A stretch of DNA of 64,000 nucleotides from contig NZ_CAAHFB010000001.1 in the NCBI RefSeq assembly GCF_900880625.1, forward strand, positions 1,240,001 to 1,304,000, given 5' to 3'. Origin of the DNA: Halorhabdus rudnickae. Lineage in GTDB: Archaea > Halobacteriota > Halobacteria > Halobacteriales > Haloarculaceae. Shown piece after piece: positions 9,313 to 18,265 of the stretch. The notes beneath the pieces are model-generated. The model saw only the letters and a list, made by a program, of their open reading frames with translations. It ran no database searches and was not told where the DNA came from. Positions within the stretch are counted from its first letter, which is position 1; each line of letters starts with the position of its first letter. The translations under genes were made by a program, and so were the position numbers.

Positions 9313-10326
9313 ATGTACTATCGACGACTCGGCAAGACTGGACTGGAGGTATCGCCGATCGCGCTCGGCACGTGGCGTTTCGGGAAGGAACACGAGGAAA
9401 GCGGTGTCGTCGAGACGGGTCGCAAAGAGGCTCACGAACTCTTAGACGCCTACGCCGAGACTGGCGGGAACTTCATCGATACGGCCAACGGCTATGGCCG
9501 CGGCGACAGCGAGCGCTGGATCGGCGAGTGGCTCGCTGACCGTGATCGCGAAGACTACGTGATCGCCTCGAAGTGCTACTGGTCGAACGAATCCCGATTC
9601 CAGGAGAACCTTTCGCGAAAGAACGTCCGCGCCGAAGTCGAGGGCTCGCTCGACCGACTCGACACGGACTACCTGGACATCCTGTACCTTCACCGCTTCG
9701 ACGACGGGACCCCCATCGAGAAGACGCTCAGGACTGTCGACGATCTCGTGAGCGAGGGGAAAGTCCATCACGTCGGCCTCTCGACGGCTGACGCCTGGAA
9801 GCTCACGAAGGGCCTCTGGAAAGCCGACGTCAACAACTACGAGGCCTTCACCGTCACCCAGCCCCTGTTCCACGCCGCCTACTACGAGGACGTCGCGGAG
9901 TACTTGGACGTTTGTGCGGATCAAGACCTGGCGGTCGTCCCGTACTCGCCACTGGCGGGTGGCTTCCTCACCGGGAAATACGAGCGCGTCGGTGACGGCA
10001 CCTACGAACTCGACGCGCCCGAGGACACCCGTGCCCAACTCGACGAAATGTTCACTGACTGGTACGTCTCCGAACGGGGCTGGCACGTCCTCGATGAGGT
10101 CCAGACGATCGCTGAGGAACGTGACGCCACGCCCGCACAGGTTGCTCTCCGGTGGCTGATCGACCAGCCGGAGTTCACGTGCGTCCCGATCGTCGGCGCT
10201 CGCACTGTCGAGCAACTGGAGGAGAACCTCGGGGCGCTCGAAGTCGAGTTGAGTGACGAGCAGTTCCGCCGTATCTTCGAGGCACGCTACGACGAGAATG
10301 GAGACCTCTACAAAACGAACGCCTGA
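9313..10326 (+). CDS. Aldo/keto reductase
   Basis: 337 residues from ATG 9313 (MYYRRLGKTGLEVS); two GTG codons just upstream are possible but less likely starts. It is a TIM-barrel aldo/keto reductase of the YajO/potassium-channel beta-subunit-like group. Visible are FIDTANGYGRGDSERWIG (catalytic Asp and Tyr), VIASKCYW (catalytic Lys), DILYLHRFDD (catalytic His) and a C-terminal cofactor segment IVGARTVEQLEENL. It should reduce aldehydes or sugars with NAD(P)H in the cytoplasm. A TATA-like tttaag near 9281 suggests its own promoter. The substrate is unknown. Confidence 0.92.
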   Translation: MYYRRLGKTGLEVSPIALGTWRFGKEHEESGVVETGRKEAHELLDAYAETGGNFIDTANGYGRGDSERWIGEWLADRDREDYVIASKCYWSNESRFQENLSRKNVRAEVEGSLDRLDTDYLDILYLHRFDDGTPIEKTLRTVDDLVSEGKVHHVGLSTADAWKLTKGLWKADVNNYEAFTVTQPLFHAAYYEDVAEYLDVCADQDLAVVPYSPLAGGFLTGKYERVGDGTYELDAPEDTRAQLDEMFTDWYVSERGWHVLDEVQTIAEERDATPAQVALRWLIDQPEFTCVPIVGARTVEQLEENLGALEVELSDEQFRRIFEARYDENGDLYKTNA

Positions 10327-10491
10327 TACAGCCGGGCCGGACCGACAGGGTCAGCGGCTCAGTGACCGGTGGACCCCGCGAAACTCCGAGACGTATCGGT
10401 GGTGGCTGTGGGGGTCCAAGAGGGATCGGCGGTGGCTGGGACGATCCGGGAGGGGTTTTTACTCGTGGGACCCATCGGTTAGGTATCCGGA

Positions 10492-11529
10492 ATGTCGAAC
10501 GAGCAGGTCGAGTCCCACCCGAGCGACATGAATTGGTGTTACAACACCGTCCAGGACGTCTCCCGGACGTTCGCGTTGACCATCGCGGAGCTTGAGGAGC
10601 CGATGGCTGCCGAGATTTGCGTCGGCTACCTCCTCTGTCGGGTTGCCGATACCGTCGAGGACGCCACGCATATCCCACCCGCTGATCAACACGAACTGCT
10701 TACGTGTTACAGCCGGGTGCTCGACCCGGACGACCCGACGACCGTCGAGGCGTTCCGAACGGACATCGAGCCGTATATTCCCGAGAGTCCCGACGATGAC
10801 TGGACGGTCGTCGCAGAGACGCCGCGGGTCGTCGCGACGTTTCGGGACCTGCCCGAGGCCTCCCGGGCGATCATCCGGCCGTCGGTCCGGGAACTGACCG
10901 ACGGGATGGCCGAGTTCGTCGACCGCTACGCCGAGGAAGGTGGACTACGGATTCAATCGGTCGACGAACTCGAGGAGTACTGCTGGTACGTGGCGGGGAC
11001 GATCGGCTCGTTTGTCACCGAGTTACTCATCGACGATGTCCCGCCCGATCAGCGGGCCGCCTTCGCGGACAACGCGACTGCCTTTTCGCGGCTGTTGCAA
11101 CTCGTCAACGTCACCAGAGATATCGCGACGGACTACCGCGAGGAAGACAACGTCTACGTCCCGGCAGCACTGCTGGCCGAACACGGACTGACGGCTGCTG
11201 ACATCGGCGATATCGAGAACGCAGAAGCGTTCGCGCCTGTCATTACCTCACTTGCTGACCGGGCTGAGGACTATCTCGACGACACGCAAGCCTGGATCGA
11301 AACGATGCCCGAGACGCGCGGGAATACCCTGGCCGCCTGGGCGATCCCGTTCCTGCTCGGCGTCGGCACCCTCCGGGAACTCCAGGCCAGGCCGGCCGCC
11401 GTCCTGAAAGGGGACGTAAAGGTGTCCCGCCAAGAGGTTTATGCCCTGCTCGGACGGTTCGCCGACGACAGCGACCCCTCACTGTCGCGGTTGCGACAGG
11501 AAGTCCAGGCCGGGTCGCTTGCCGAGTAG
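10492..11529 (+). CDS. Squalene/phytoene synthase family protein
   Basis: 345 residues. It has DVSRTFALTI near residue 22, a first aspartate-rich motif DTVED (53-57) and a second (NVTRDIATD, around 206-214), the two prenyl-diphosphate/Mg binding sites of head-to-head prenyl synthases. DTVED is closer to squalene synthases than to the DD..D of phytoene synthases, and YVAGTIGSFVTELL also fits. It most likely condenses two farnesyl-PP to squalene, a lipid haloarchaea make. Phytoene synthesis is the alternative. Its own promoter is suggested by the TATA-like ggttttta stretch before the start. Confidence 0.87.
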   Translation: MSNEQVESHPSDMNWCYNTVQDVSRTFALTIAELEEPMAAEICVGYLLCRVADTVEDATHIPPADQHELLTCYSRVLDPDDPTTVEAFRTDIEPYIPESPDDDWTVVAETPRVVATFRDLPEASRAIIRPSVRELTDGMAEFVDRYAEEGGLRIQSVDELEEYCWYVAGTIGSFVTELLIDDVPPDQRAAFADNATAFSRLLQLVNVTRDIATDYREEDNVYVPAALLAEHGLTAADIGDIENAEAFAPVITSLADRAEDYLDDTQAWIETMPETRGNTLAAWAIPFLLGVGTLRELQARPAAVLKGDVKVSRQEVYALLGRFADDSDPSLSRLRQEVQAGSLAE

Positions 11530-12004
11530 GGAGACCAATCGTTTTTGCACAGTGGTTCGCTATATTCGGCTGGCCGATGACGAGCCCACGGGCCGAGCCG
11601 GCCTCACGACCCGGCGACGACGAGCCCTATGAGTGCCGAGGCCAGCCTTCTATGCATATAATGGAGTGAACGAATATGGGAGAATCGTACCTGCTACCTT
11701 CTGAGAGAAAACAGTTGTTAATTGAGGTCAGCTAGGGTGGCCTCTAAATGCAATACAGATTTGGCGTGCCATAGAAACATTCACAGTTGACTTACTACGG
11801 TGCAACTCGGGACAGAAAATGATGGTGCGGGGGCGATTACACAACGCGTTTCAAGATACAGAGAATAGGGTCAGCAGGCGCTCGGTCACAAAGTATCCGT
11901 CAGAAACCATTGACCGAGGACGGAACTGAAAGAAGTGAAGCACGGTTACTCATCCCCAATAGGCATTCAAATAACTTAATAACGTTTACAACTTCAGAAA
12001 TGAC
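11530..12004. other. Gene-free stretch, low-GC insert start
   Basis: No convincing gene. From about 11640 the base composition becomes AT-richer and the sequence looks unlike the flanking core genes. Near 11631 it contains one member of a short direct repeat, and near its end a TATA-like cttaataacg precedes the small gene at 12005. Confidence 0.5.
11631..11655. repeat. Left copy of a roughly 25-bp direct repeat flanking an insert
   Basis: The segment begins gagtgccgaggcca and continues to tatgc. A near copy (first 14 bases identical, then a few mismatches and a 1-base gap) lies at 12657-12681. The two copies bracket about 1 kb of AT-richer DNA with one small gene, as expected for an acquired segment. 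Confidence 0.55.
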
Positions 12005-12433
12005 GTGGTTTCCGCCTCACTCCCACTTGAGATCCACGCGATTCACCCCTCTGCAGTCTATGAGGGACGGGTTTATACACAGGATGTAGTCGTTTCTCTA
12101 GAAGATAGTACGCAGTTCGAGGTTTACGACCATGAGGTACTTCTCAACTCCAAACACGTGGGGATGACCATATCAGTCGAGTTGTTTGTTTTCTTGGCGA
12201 ATGTGGCCGAATTCGATACGAGCGAAAGCAGGGTCGTATTTGATGGCGAGGGCCAACCCGTCTTTCATGGTCGGGTGACCGAGATCGACTGTGATACCGA
12301 TAATAGTCGTGGCGTTCTGGACGTTGGTGTCGGAACAATCTTGTTTGATCCATCAGAAGCAGAGAATACTCTTGAAGTGGGTGACTGGATTCAGATTTCC
12401 CGAAATATCCGATATCTCGAAACAGTCCACTGA
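12005..12433 (+). CDS. Hypothetical protein in the AT-richer insert
   Basis: 142 residues from GTG 12005 (MVSASLPLEIHAIHP). I do not recognise a family. The protein is acidic and predicted to be rich in beta strands (QDVVVSLEDSTQFEVYDHEV, then GVGTILFDPSEAENTLEVGD), with no signal peptide and no membrane segment. The C-terminal part, which ends in a phrase about being above a threshold (TLEVGDWIQISRNIRY), resembles an OB- or beta-barrel-like domain. It stands alone between squalene/phytoene synthase and the FAD oxidoreductase, inside a segment flanked by a direct repeat, so recent acquisition is plausible. Coding status is supported by length and acidic composition only. Confidence 0.55.
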   Translation: MVSASLPLEIHAIHPSAVYEGRVYTQDVVVSLEDSTQFEVYDHEVLLNSKHVGMTISVELFVFLANVAEFDTSESRVVFDGEGQPVFHGRVTEIDCDTDNSRGVLDVGVGTILFDPSEAENTLEVGDWIQISRNIRYLETVH

Positions 12434-12656
12434 CTATTGAATCGATAACTGTGCTGAAGGCGCTCCTTGTCTCTCACACAGACGCCTAATAGAACCGAGA
12501 GAATACCACTTCGCTATCTTCGGTAAGAGACAACGACATTTTTGACTTAAAATTTGGATAACATGAAGGAAAAAGTAACAAGAGAGTGTAAGATTACGAA
12601 TTGAGGGCCGTCTATAGAGCTGCAAAATACATTCATCATTGACATATTGTGAGTCG

Positions 12657-12681
12657 AGAGTGCCGAGGCCAACTTTTATGC
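12657..12681. repeat. Right copy of the direct repeat flanking the 12-kb insert
   Basis: Starts with the same 14 bases gagtgccgaggcca as the copy at 11631 and continues aacttttatgcc. It lies about 70 bases before the likely start of the FAD oxidoreductase, so the repeat may derive from that gene's promoter region. Confidence 0.55.
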
Positions 12682-12747
12682 CAAGATGACAGGACCGTGG
12701 TCGGCACGGAGTCACCACAAGTCTCACCCGTCCGAACGACTATCTGG

Positions 12748-13800
12748 GTGTCGAACGAATCACCGCCTGTGACACGGATCGGCATCATCGGCGCTGGTGC
12801 GGCCGCGGCCGCGGCGGCCTGGGCTATCGACACCCAAACTGAGGCGACGATCACCGTCGTCGAGAAGTCGGGCGGCCTCTGTGGGCGTGCGGCGACACGC
12901 CGCCGCGGCGCGGTGACCTACGACTACGGCGCGAACTACCTCAAAGCAGAGGACGATCGCGTCGTCGACCTCGTGACCGGAACGCTGGACACCGAGGGAC
13001 TCGTCGACATCGGCGAGCCAGTGTACACCTTCGACGGCGCAGGCCAGGTCGCTGAAGGCCGAGACGCCGACGAGCACAAATGGAGCTACGAACAGGGGCT
13101 AACACAGATCGCCAAGCGACTGTTCGGGCGGACCGCGGCGACCGTCCATCGCAACACCCGGGCGACAGCCATCCATCGCAGGGGCGAAAGCTGGGAAGTT
13201 TCCGCAGGTGAGGAGCGATTCGGCCCCTTCGACATCCTATTGGTCAATCCGCCAGCACCCCAGACCGCCGCGCTGCTCGCCGACAGCACCTGGGACGATC
13301 CGCTCCGAGAAAAGCTGATCGACGCACTGGGGGCAGTCGACTTTCGGACGGTCTGGACCGCGATCGTGGGGTATCCCTTCGAGATCGATCGGCCCTACTA
13401 CGCACTGGTGAACATCGACAACGAGCACGCTATCGGCTGGATCGCTCGTGAGGAGTGCAAGCCAGGTCACGTCCCTGATGGCGAGTCGGTACTGATCATC
13501 CAGGCCAGTCACGACTGGTCGGTCACACACTACGACGACCCGCCGAGCGAAAACATCAGTCGCCTCGCGCAGATGGCCAGCGAGATTCTCGATGACGAGC
13601 GCCTGGCGACACCCGAGTGGTCGGACTGGCAGGGCTGGCGGTATGCCCAGCCAGAGACTGGCGCGCCGACGGATCTGCTCCGTGCGGCCGAAGGGCACGA
13701 TCTGTACTGTCTGGGCGACTGGACCGTCGGAACGGCCCGCCTCCACGGGGCGCTCCGCAGTGGACTCGAGACAGCCGACCGCATTCGACAGTCCCGATGA
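12748..13800 (+). CDS. FAD/NAD(P)-dependent oxidoreductase, amine-oxidase/renalase-like
   Basis: 350 residues from GTG 12748 (MSNESPPVTRIGIIGAG); GTG 12769 is an equally possible start. The dinucleotide-binding motif GIIGAGAAAAAAAW is followed by VVEKSGGLCGRAATRR, the FAD-binding start of renalase-like flavoproteins. The C-terminus has the second FAD contact YCLGDWTVGTARLHGALRSG. It is therefore a cytoplasmic flavin oxidoreductase of the NAD(P)/FAD-dependent family. Substrate unknown; proximity to squalene/phytoene synthase is interrupted by an insert and may not mean much. Confidence 0.85.
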   Translation: MSNESPPVTRIGIIGAGAAAAAAAWAIDTQTEATITVVEKSGGLCGRAATRRRGAVTYDYGANYLKAEDDRVVDLVTGTLDTEGLVDIGEPVYTFDGAGQVAEGRDADEHKWSYEQGLTQIAKRLFGRTAATVHRNTRATAIHRRGESWEVSAGEERFGPFDILLVNPPAPQTAALLADSTWDDPLREKLIDALGAVDFRTVWTAIVGYPFEIDRPYYALVNIDNEHAIGWIAREECKPGHVPDGESVLIIQASHDWSVTHYDDPPSENISRLAQMASEILDDERLATPEWSDWQGWRYAQPETGAPTDLLRAAEGHDLYCLGDWTVGTARLHGALRSGLETADRIRQSR

Positions 13801-13844
13801 GGGGGCGACAGGCCGAGCGGGGAGTCAATCCGCCAATGCGCTGA

Positions 13845-14135
13845 TCAGTCCGCCAGTGCGGCGAGGTGCTCGCGGGCTTCCGCACGAGTCATGCCCCGAA
13901 CCCCACAGGTACACGAAAACAGTTCTGGCTCGTGCGGTTCATCGACCTGCGTGCGATCGATGCGCCTGAGACTGTCATCGTCGGCATCGTATTCGAAGGA
14001 ATACCGATAGCTCACCTGCGTAATCCCCTCTATCTGGTGAGTCGCGTCTGGGTCGGGGTTCGCGATGGCAGCGGCGTGTTCGTCCTGCATCGAGTCTTTC
14101 CATTCCTCGAGCGTACGCTCGGGGTTGTCGGGCAT
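13845..14135 (-). CDS. Small conserved-looking acidic protein with CxC motif
   Basis: 96 residues from ATG 14135 (MPDNPERTLEEWKDSMQDEH). The upstream extension of the open frame to 14324 is basic and rejected. The C-terminal part has FSCTCGVRGMTRAEAREHLA, a Cys-x-Cys followed by a helix, which could bind a metal with a partner. The protein is acidic and reads like a typical small haloarchaeal gene. No family recognised. It is divergent from the CNNM/CorC gene, with its start 146 bases from that start. Confidence 0.7.
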   Translation of the reverse strand: MPDNPERTLEEWKDSMQDEHAAAIANPDPDATHQIEGITQVSYRYSFEYDADDDSLRRIDRTQVDEPHEPELFSCTCGVRGMTRAEAREHLAALAD

Positions 14136-14281
14136 ACCTGCGGTTTGGTGGCCACCGGCAACAGCGTGTCGGCACGAGTTGGGGTTACGGCCGGCCGAAA
14201 AATAGGGCCGCAGTCGACCTTTTTTGTGGCTGGCCCGAAAGAAGCCGGCATGCACAAGACATTCGCGTCCGGGGGTCACCG

Positions 14282-15604
14282 ATGGTAGATCTCGTTTCGT
14301 CGCTCGGTGGTTTCTTCGTCGCACTCGTCCTCGTCGCGTTGAACGGGTTCTTCGTCGCCGCGGAGTTCGCTTTCGTCCGGGTCCGCTCGACGTCGGTCGA
14401 ACAACTCGCCGAGGAAGGGCGGGCGGGATCGAAGACGCTGCAGGACATAATATCGAATCTCGACGACTACCTTGCGGTCACACAACTGGGGATCACGCTC
14501 GCCTCGCTGGGGCTCGGGTGGGTCGGCGAACCTGCAGTCGCGTCGCTCATCGAGCCCGTCCTGGATCCGGTCCTCCCGGCGGGACTGATCCATCTCGTGG
14601 CCTTCGCGGTCGGCTTTGGCTTCATCACGTTCCTGCACGTCGTCTTCGGCGAACTCGCGCCGAAGACGATCGCGATCGCTCGGGCCCAGCACCTCTCGCT
14701 GTTCGTCGCGCCACCGATGAAGCTCTTCTATTACGTATTCTACCCGGGGCTGGTCGTCTTCAACGGAACGGCAAACGCGTTCACCCGGCTGCTCGGCGTC
14801 CCGCCGGCCTCCGAGACGGACGAGACCCTCGAGGAGCGCGAGATCCGGCGGGTCCTGGCGCGGTCCGGCGAGGAGGGTCACGTCGACACGGCGGAAGTCG
14901 AGATGATCGAGGGTGTCTTCGACCTCGACGACGTCGTCGTCAGAGAGGTCATGGTTCCGCGACCGGACGTGGTGAGCGTCCCGCCCGACGCCACACCGTC
15001 GACGCTCCAAGCAGTCGTCCGCGAGTCCGGCCACACGCGCTATCCGGTCGTCAAGCCAGACGACGATCAGGTCGTCGGGTTCGTCGACGTCAAGGACGTG
15101 CTGGGGGCGATCGACGGAGACGAAGAGGGCGTCACGGCCGAGAACCTGGCCCGCGACCTCCTCGTCGTCCCGGAGACGACGGCGGTCAGCGATCTCCTGT
15201 TGCAGTTCCGCGAGGGGGGCCAGCAGATGGCCGCGGTGATCGACGAGTGGGGAGCCTTCGAGGGACTCGCCACCGTCGAGGACGTCGTCGAAGCGGTCGT
15301 CGGGGACCTGCGCGACGGGTTCGACGAGCAAGGACCCTCGATCACCCAGCGCGAGGACGGCTACGACGTCGACGGAGGTGTAGCGCTCTCGACGGTCAAC
15401 GACGCCCTCGACACCGACTTCACCCACGAAGGGGTCGAGACGATCGGCGGGCTGGTTCTGACTCGTCTCGGGCGCGCACCCGAGACCGGCGACCAGGTTG
15501 AGGTCGACGGGCACACCATCGAGGTGACGGACGTAGAGGGAGCACGAATCGCGGCGCTCCGGGTCACCGAGCGTGACACTGACGACGACGAGGTGGACGA
15601 GTGA
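14282..15604 (+). CDS. CNNM/CorC (hemolysin C-like) membrane protein with CBS domains
   Basis: 440 residues. Residues about 1-190 form a DUF21 (CNNM) transmembrane domain with NGFFVAAEFAFVRVRSTS and ITLASLGLGWVGEPAV. A tandem CBS pair follows (about 210-335, VMVPRPDVVSVPPDATPS to LATVEDVVEAVVGDL). A CorC/HlyC domain ends the protein (about 345-430, LSTVNDALDTDF). Members are linked to magnesium or other cation export. The long open frame on the other strand across this gene is a shadow of its GC bias. Strong family call; transported ion inferred. Confidence 0.93.
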   Translation: MVDLVSSLGGFFVALVLVALNGFFVAAEFAFVRVRSTSVEQLAEEGRAGSKTLQDIISNLDDYLAVTQLGITLASLGLGWVGEPAVASLIEPVLDPVLPAGLIHLVAFAVGFGFITFLHVVFGELAPKTIAIARAQHLSLFVAPPMKLFYYVFYPGLVVFNGTANAFTRLLGVPPASETDETLEEREIRRVLARSGEEGHVDTAEVEMIEGVFDLDDVVVREVMVPRPDVVSVPPDATPSTLQAVVRESGHTRYPVVKPDDDQVVGFVDVKDVLGAIDGDEEGVTAENLARDLLVVPETTAVSDLLLQFREGGQQMAAVIDEWGAFEGLATVEDVVEAVVGDLRDGFDEQGPSITQREDGYDVDGGVALSTVNDALDTDFTHEGVETIGGLVLTRLGRAPETGDQVEVDGHTIEVTDVEGARIAALRVTERDTDDDEVDE

Positions 15605-15658
15605 CTGCCCGGACGAGCGACCGCCGCACTTGATAGGCTCCGGTCACGTATCGCGTCT

Positions 15659-16135
15659 ATGGATGTCATCGCCGTCGCCGCGGTCGCCGAGAACGGTATC
15701 ATCGGTGACGGTTCCACCCTACCCTGGCACCGCCCCCAAGAGGTCAAACGGTACCGCGAACGCGTCGCCGGCGAGACCGTCGCCATCGGTCGCCGGACCT
15801 TCGAGATGTTCGACGATCCCCCGGGCGCACACCGGATCGTCCTGAGCCGGACGGACCAAGAGTACGACGATCCGCGCGTGAGTCACGCGGGCGGCGTCGA
15901 GGAGGCGATCGAACGGGCTCGCTCGGCGGGCGAGCCGGTTCTCTACGTCCTCGGTGGCGCGGCGATCTACGAGGCCTTCCTCCCGTACTACGACCGCATG
16001 CTCCTGAGCCGGATCGACGGTGAGTACGACGGCGACGCCACGTTCCCGGATTTCGAGGAGAGCGAGTGGGAAATCGTCGACGAACGGCGGTTCGACGGGT
16101 ATACGCTCGAAACGTGGGGCCGCCGGCAACGGTAA
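15659..16135 (+). CDS. folA: Dihydrofolate reductase
   Basis: 158 residues, typical DHFR length. Signature elements are IAVAAVAENGIIGDGSTLPW (substrate and cofactor N-terminus), VAIGRRTFEMF, and YVLGGAAIYEAFLPYYDRM (NADPH-binding GG and helix). It reduces dihydrofolate to tetrahydrofolate for thymidylate and purine synthesis. It starts 55 bases after the CNNM gene and could be cotranscribed with it, though a TATA-like ttgatagg lies 30 bases before the start. Confidence 0.95.
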   Translation: MDVIAVAAVAENGIIGDGSTLPWHRPQEVKRYRERVAGETVAIGRRTFEMFDDPPGAHRIVLSRTDQEYDDPRVSHAGGVEEAIERARSAGEPVLYVLGGAAIYEAFLPYYDRMLLSRIDGEYDGDATFPDFEESEWEIVDERRFDGYTLETWGRRQR

Positions 16136-16424
16136 CTGCGGCCGTTGGTCGGACACGCCACCAGGTGCCACCACTCGGAACCCGACGATTGCCGTCTTGC
16201 CAATATCCCTCGGGCGGAAGCATCACTGGGCACCGACTGGTGTGCTGTCCGCGGCAGGAGGGGACAGCCACTTCGTGTCCGGCCCGGAGGAGCCGTGGCG
16301 ATCTCGACGAGACCGGGGTCGATAAATAGCCACCCAAGTTGCGGTGGGACAGCCCGAACTCTTCGGTGGCCCGGATAGGGTCCCGGCCGCCACGGTGATT
16401 AGGCCTGGCCCGTGATGGTGTCGT

Positions 16425-16853
16425 ATGGCCCCGTCACACGTCCTCGTCCCGCTCGATGGGTCGCCGATGGCCGAGGCAGCACTGACTCACGCACTCGAGA
16501 CCTTCGAGTGTCGGGTGACAGTGTTGAACGTCGTCACGTCGATCGACGCCGGGATGAGCGAAGGCAACCTCGTCGACGTTGCTCCGGAAGAGTCGACCGC
16601 CCGGGAGCGAGCTGAGGAAGTGATCGACGACGCCACGGCCCAGGCCGAGGCCGCGGATCGGGAGATCGAGACAGTCGTCCGGACCGGCGATCCCGCCGAC
16701 GTGATCCATGCGTTCGTCACGGAGCACGACGTCGACCACGTCGTCATGGGAAGTCACGGCGGCGACGCTGGGCGGATTGCCCGGCGGTTGTTGGGGACCG
16801 TCGCGACGGCCGTCGTCGGTGAGGTTCCCGTCCCCGTCACCGTGGTCCGATGA
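16425..16853 (+). CDS. Universal stress protein UspA family
   Basis: 142 residues, one Usp domain. It begins HVLVPLDGSPMAEAALTHAL and carries the ATP-binding signature VMGSHGGDAGRIARRLLGTV near the C-terminus with a final VPVPVTVVR strand. It is convergent with the phosphate transporter gene (60 bases apart). The preceding 289 bases hold no gene that I can support. Role is a general stress-linked nucleotide-binding protein. Confidence 0.93.
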   Translation: MAPSHVLVPLDGSPMAEAALTHALETFECRVTVLNVVTSIDAGMSEGNLVDVAPEESTARERAEEVIDDATAQAEAADREIETVVRTGDPADVIHAFVTEHDVDHVVMGSHGGDAGRIARRLLGTVATAVVGEVPVPVTVVR

Positions 16854-16912
16854 GTCAGTGCCGTCGCTGTTGCCCATCGCTGACGGGAAGTCGACACCGG
16901 CCGTCCCGGTGA

Positions 16913-18088
16913 CTACCACCAAAACTGGAACAATAGCGCAAACGTCCCGTACGCGCCGATCGTCGACAGCAACGGGACCACGTTCTGCATGACGATCACA
17001 CGGCCAGTCGTCGCGGGATCGAAGAGATCGGCCGCCGACGGGATTTCCGCCGGTTCCTCCTCGCCGATCTCGGGTACCTCCTCGCCGGGATCCTCGGCGG
17101 CCAGCGCCCCGACAGAGACGTTTGGTGACTCCTCGCCGCGGACCACCTCGGGGAGAGCGGTCGTCCGAGTCGCCCGCCCCCAGCCCAGCCCGACGATCGA
17201 GGTCGTCGCGATGATGACGAAGCTCGCGGGGATGCCGATGATCGAGAGGCCGATGACGATCGTCGAGGAGATGATCGCGACGACGATCGCCGCTGTCAGC
17301 GGCAGGTCGGTGATGTCGTTGCCCAGCGTGTCCAGCGTCCGTCGAGCGATCGTGAACGCGCCGACGGCAACCGCCCCACAGCCAAGCAGAATCATCATGT
17401 TGATGTCGGCGCCCGCACCCACGAGCGGGGCGATCGCGTTGGCAATGTTCGAGGTCCCCGAGGAGAAGGCCATCAGACAACCGATCGCGATGACGACGAC
17501 GCCGCCGATCACCTCCCGACGTGTCGTGTTCGGCCCGGCGACGGGTCGCGGAATCACGCCCGAGTGATCGATCCGAAACAGGGCACCCTCAGTGGTCGTG
17601 ATCGCAACCAATTCGTTGATTCGCGGGTAGAGGTACCGGCCGATCATTCCCGAGATCCAGAAGCCGACGATCGGCGCGACGATCCACCAGATCGCGATCC
17701 CGCCCATCACGGCCCAATCTAGCGTCCCCGTTGCGACGCCGAGTCCGCCCAGCGCGCCGACGGCGGTCATCGACGTCGAGGCCGGGACGCCGTAGTAGTT
17801 GCCCAGGAACAGCGCCCCGCCGATGAAAAAGAGGACCACGATGCTCGATTCCATTGTCAAGACGGTCGCGTCGGTGAACAGCTCGCTACCGAGCGTGTCG
17901 ACGACGCGGCGCCCGATCGTCCAGGCACCCACGAAAAAGAACACGGCCATCAGCCCGGCTGCGACGGTCTTGGAGATGGCATCGGCCCCAACCGCCGGCC
18001 CGAACGCCGGCCCGGTGGTCGCACCACCGATATTGAACCCAACGAACAACGCAACGACGATGCCGACGAGGAGGAGCACTTCGACCAT
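16913..18088 (-). CDS. PiT-family inorganic phosphate transporter
   Basis: 391 residues with about ten hydrophobic segments. The second half carries the PiT signature FSSGTSNIANAIAPLVGA, while the first-half copy is weaker (VGFNIGGATTGPAFGPAVGA). A hydrophilic acidic loop rich in Glu/Pro (about residues 315-365) precedes the last membrane segments. PiT proteins import phosphate with a cation. The companion PhoU-like/DUF47 regulator, often adjacent, is not next to it here. A UspA gene lies convergently downstream. Confidence 0.88.
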   Translation of the reverse strand: MVEVLLLVGIVVALFVGFNIGGATTGPAFGPAVGADAISKTVAAGLMAVFFFVGAWTIGRRVVDTLGSELFTDATVLTMESSIVVLFFIGGALFLGNYYGVPASTSMTAVGALGGLGVATGTLDWAVMGGIAIWWIVAPIVGFWISGMIGRYLYPRINELVAITTTEGALFRIDHSGVIPRPVAGPNTTRREVIGGVVVIAIGCLMAFSSGTSNIANAIAPLVGAGADINMMILLGCGAVAVGAFTIARRTLDTLGNDITDLPLTAAIVVAIISSTIVIGLSIIGIPASFVIIATTSIVGLGWGRATRTTALPEVVRGEESPNVSVGALAAEDPGEEVPEIGEEEPAEIPSAADLFDPATTGRVIVMQNVVPLLSTIGAYGTFALLFQFWW

Positions 18089-18265
18089 ACAGTAACGAAC
18101 CGTCGAAGTGGCTTAAGCGTGCGTTATCAGTCGCGGATGAAGCGTTCGATCCCAATCCAGTCGGAAGCGAGCGACTGCGAACGGAGGGTTATTCCTATCG
18201 CTGGTCCTACTGTGGCGTATGAATCACGACAGCAACCGGCTTGTCCACGCTATCGGAGGTCACCG

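Noticed and set aside
12000-12002. ATG just before the small gene at 12005 as its start
   Set aside because: It is in another frame that soon stops; the GTG at 12005 opens the long frame.
14224-15501. 425-codon plus frame and 412-codon minus frame across the CNNM/CorC gene
   Set aside because: Arg-rich composition and no domain; both mirror the strong CNNM/CBS frame.
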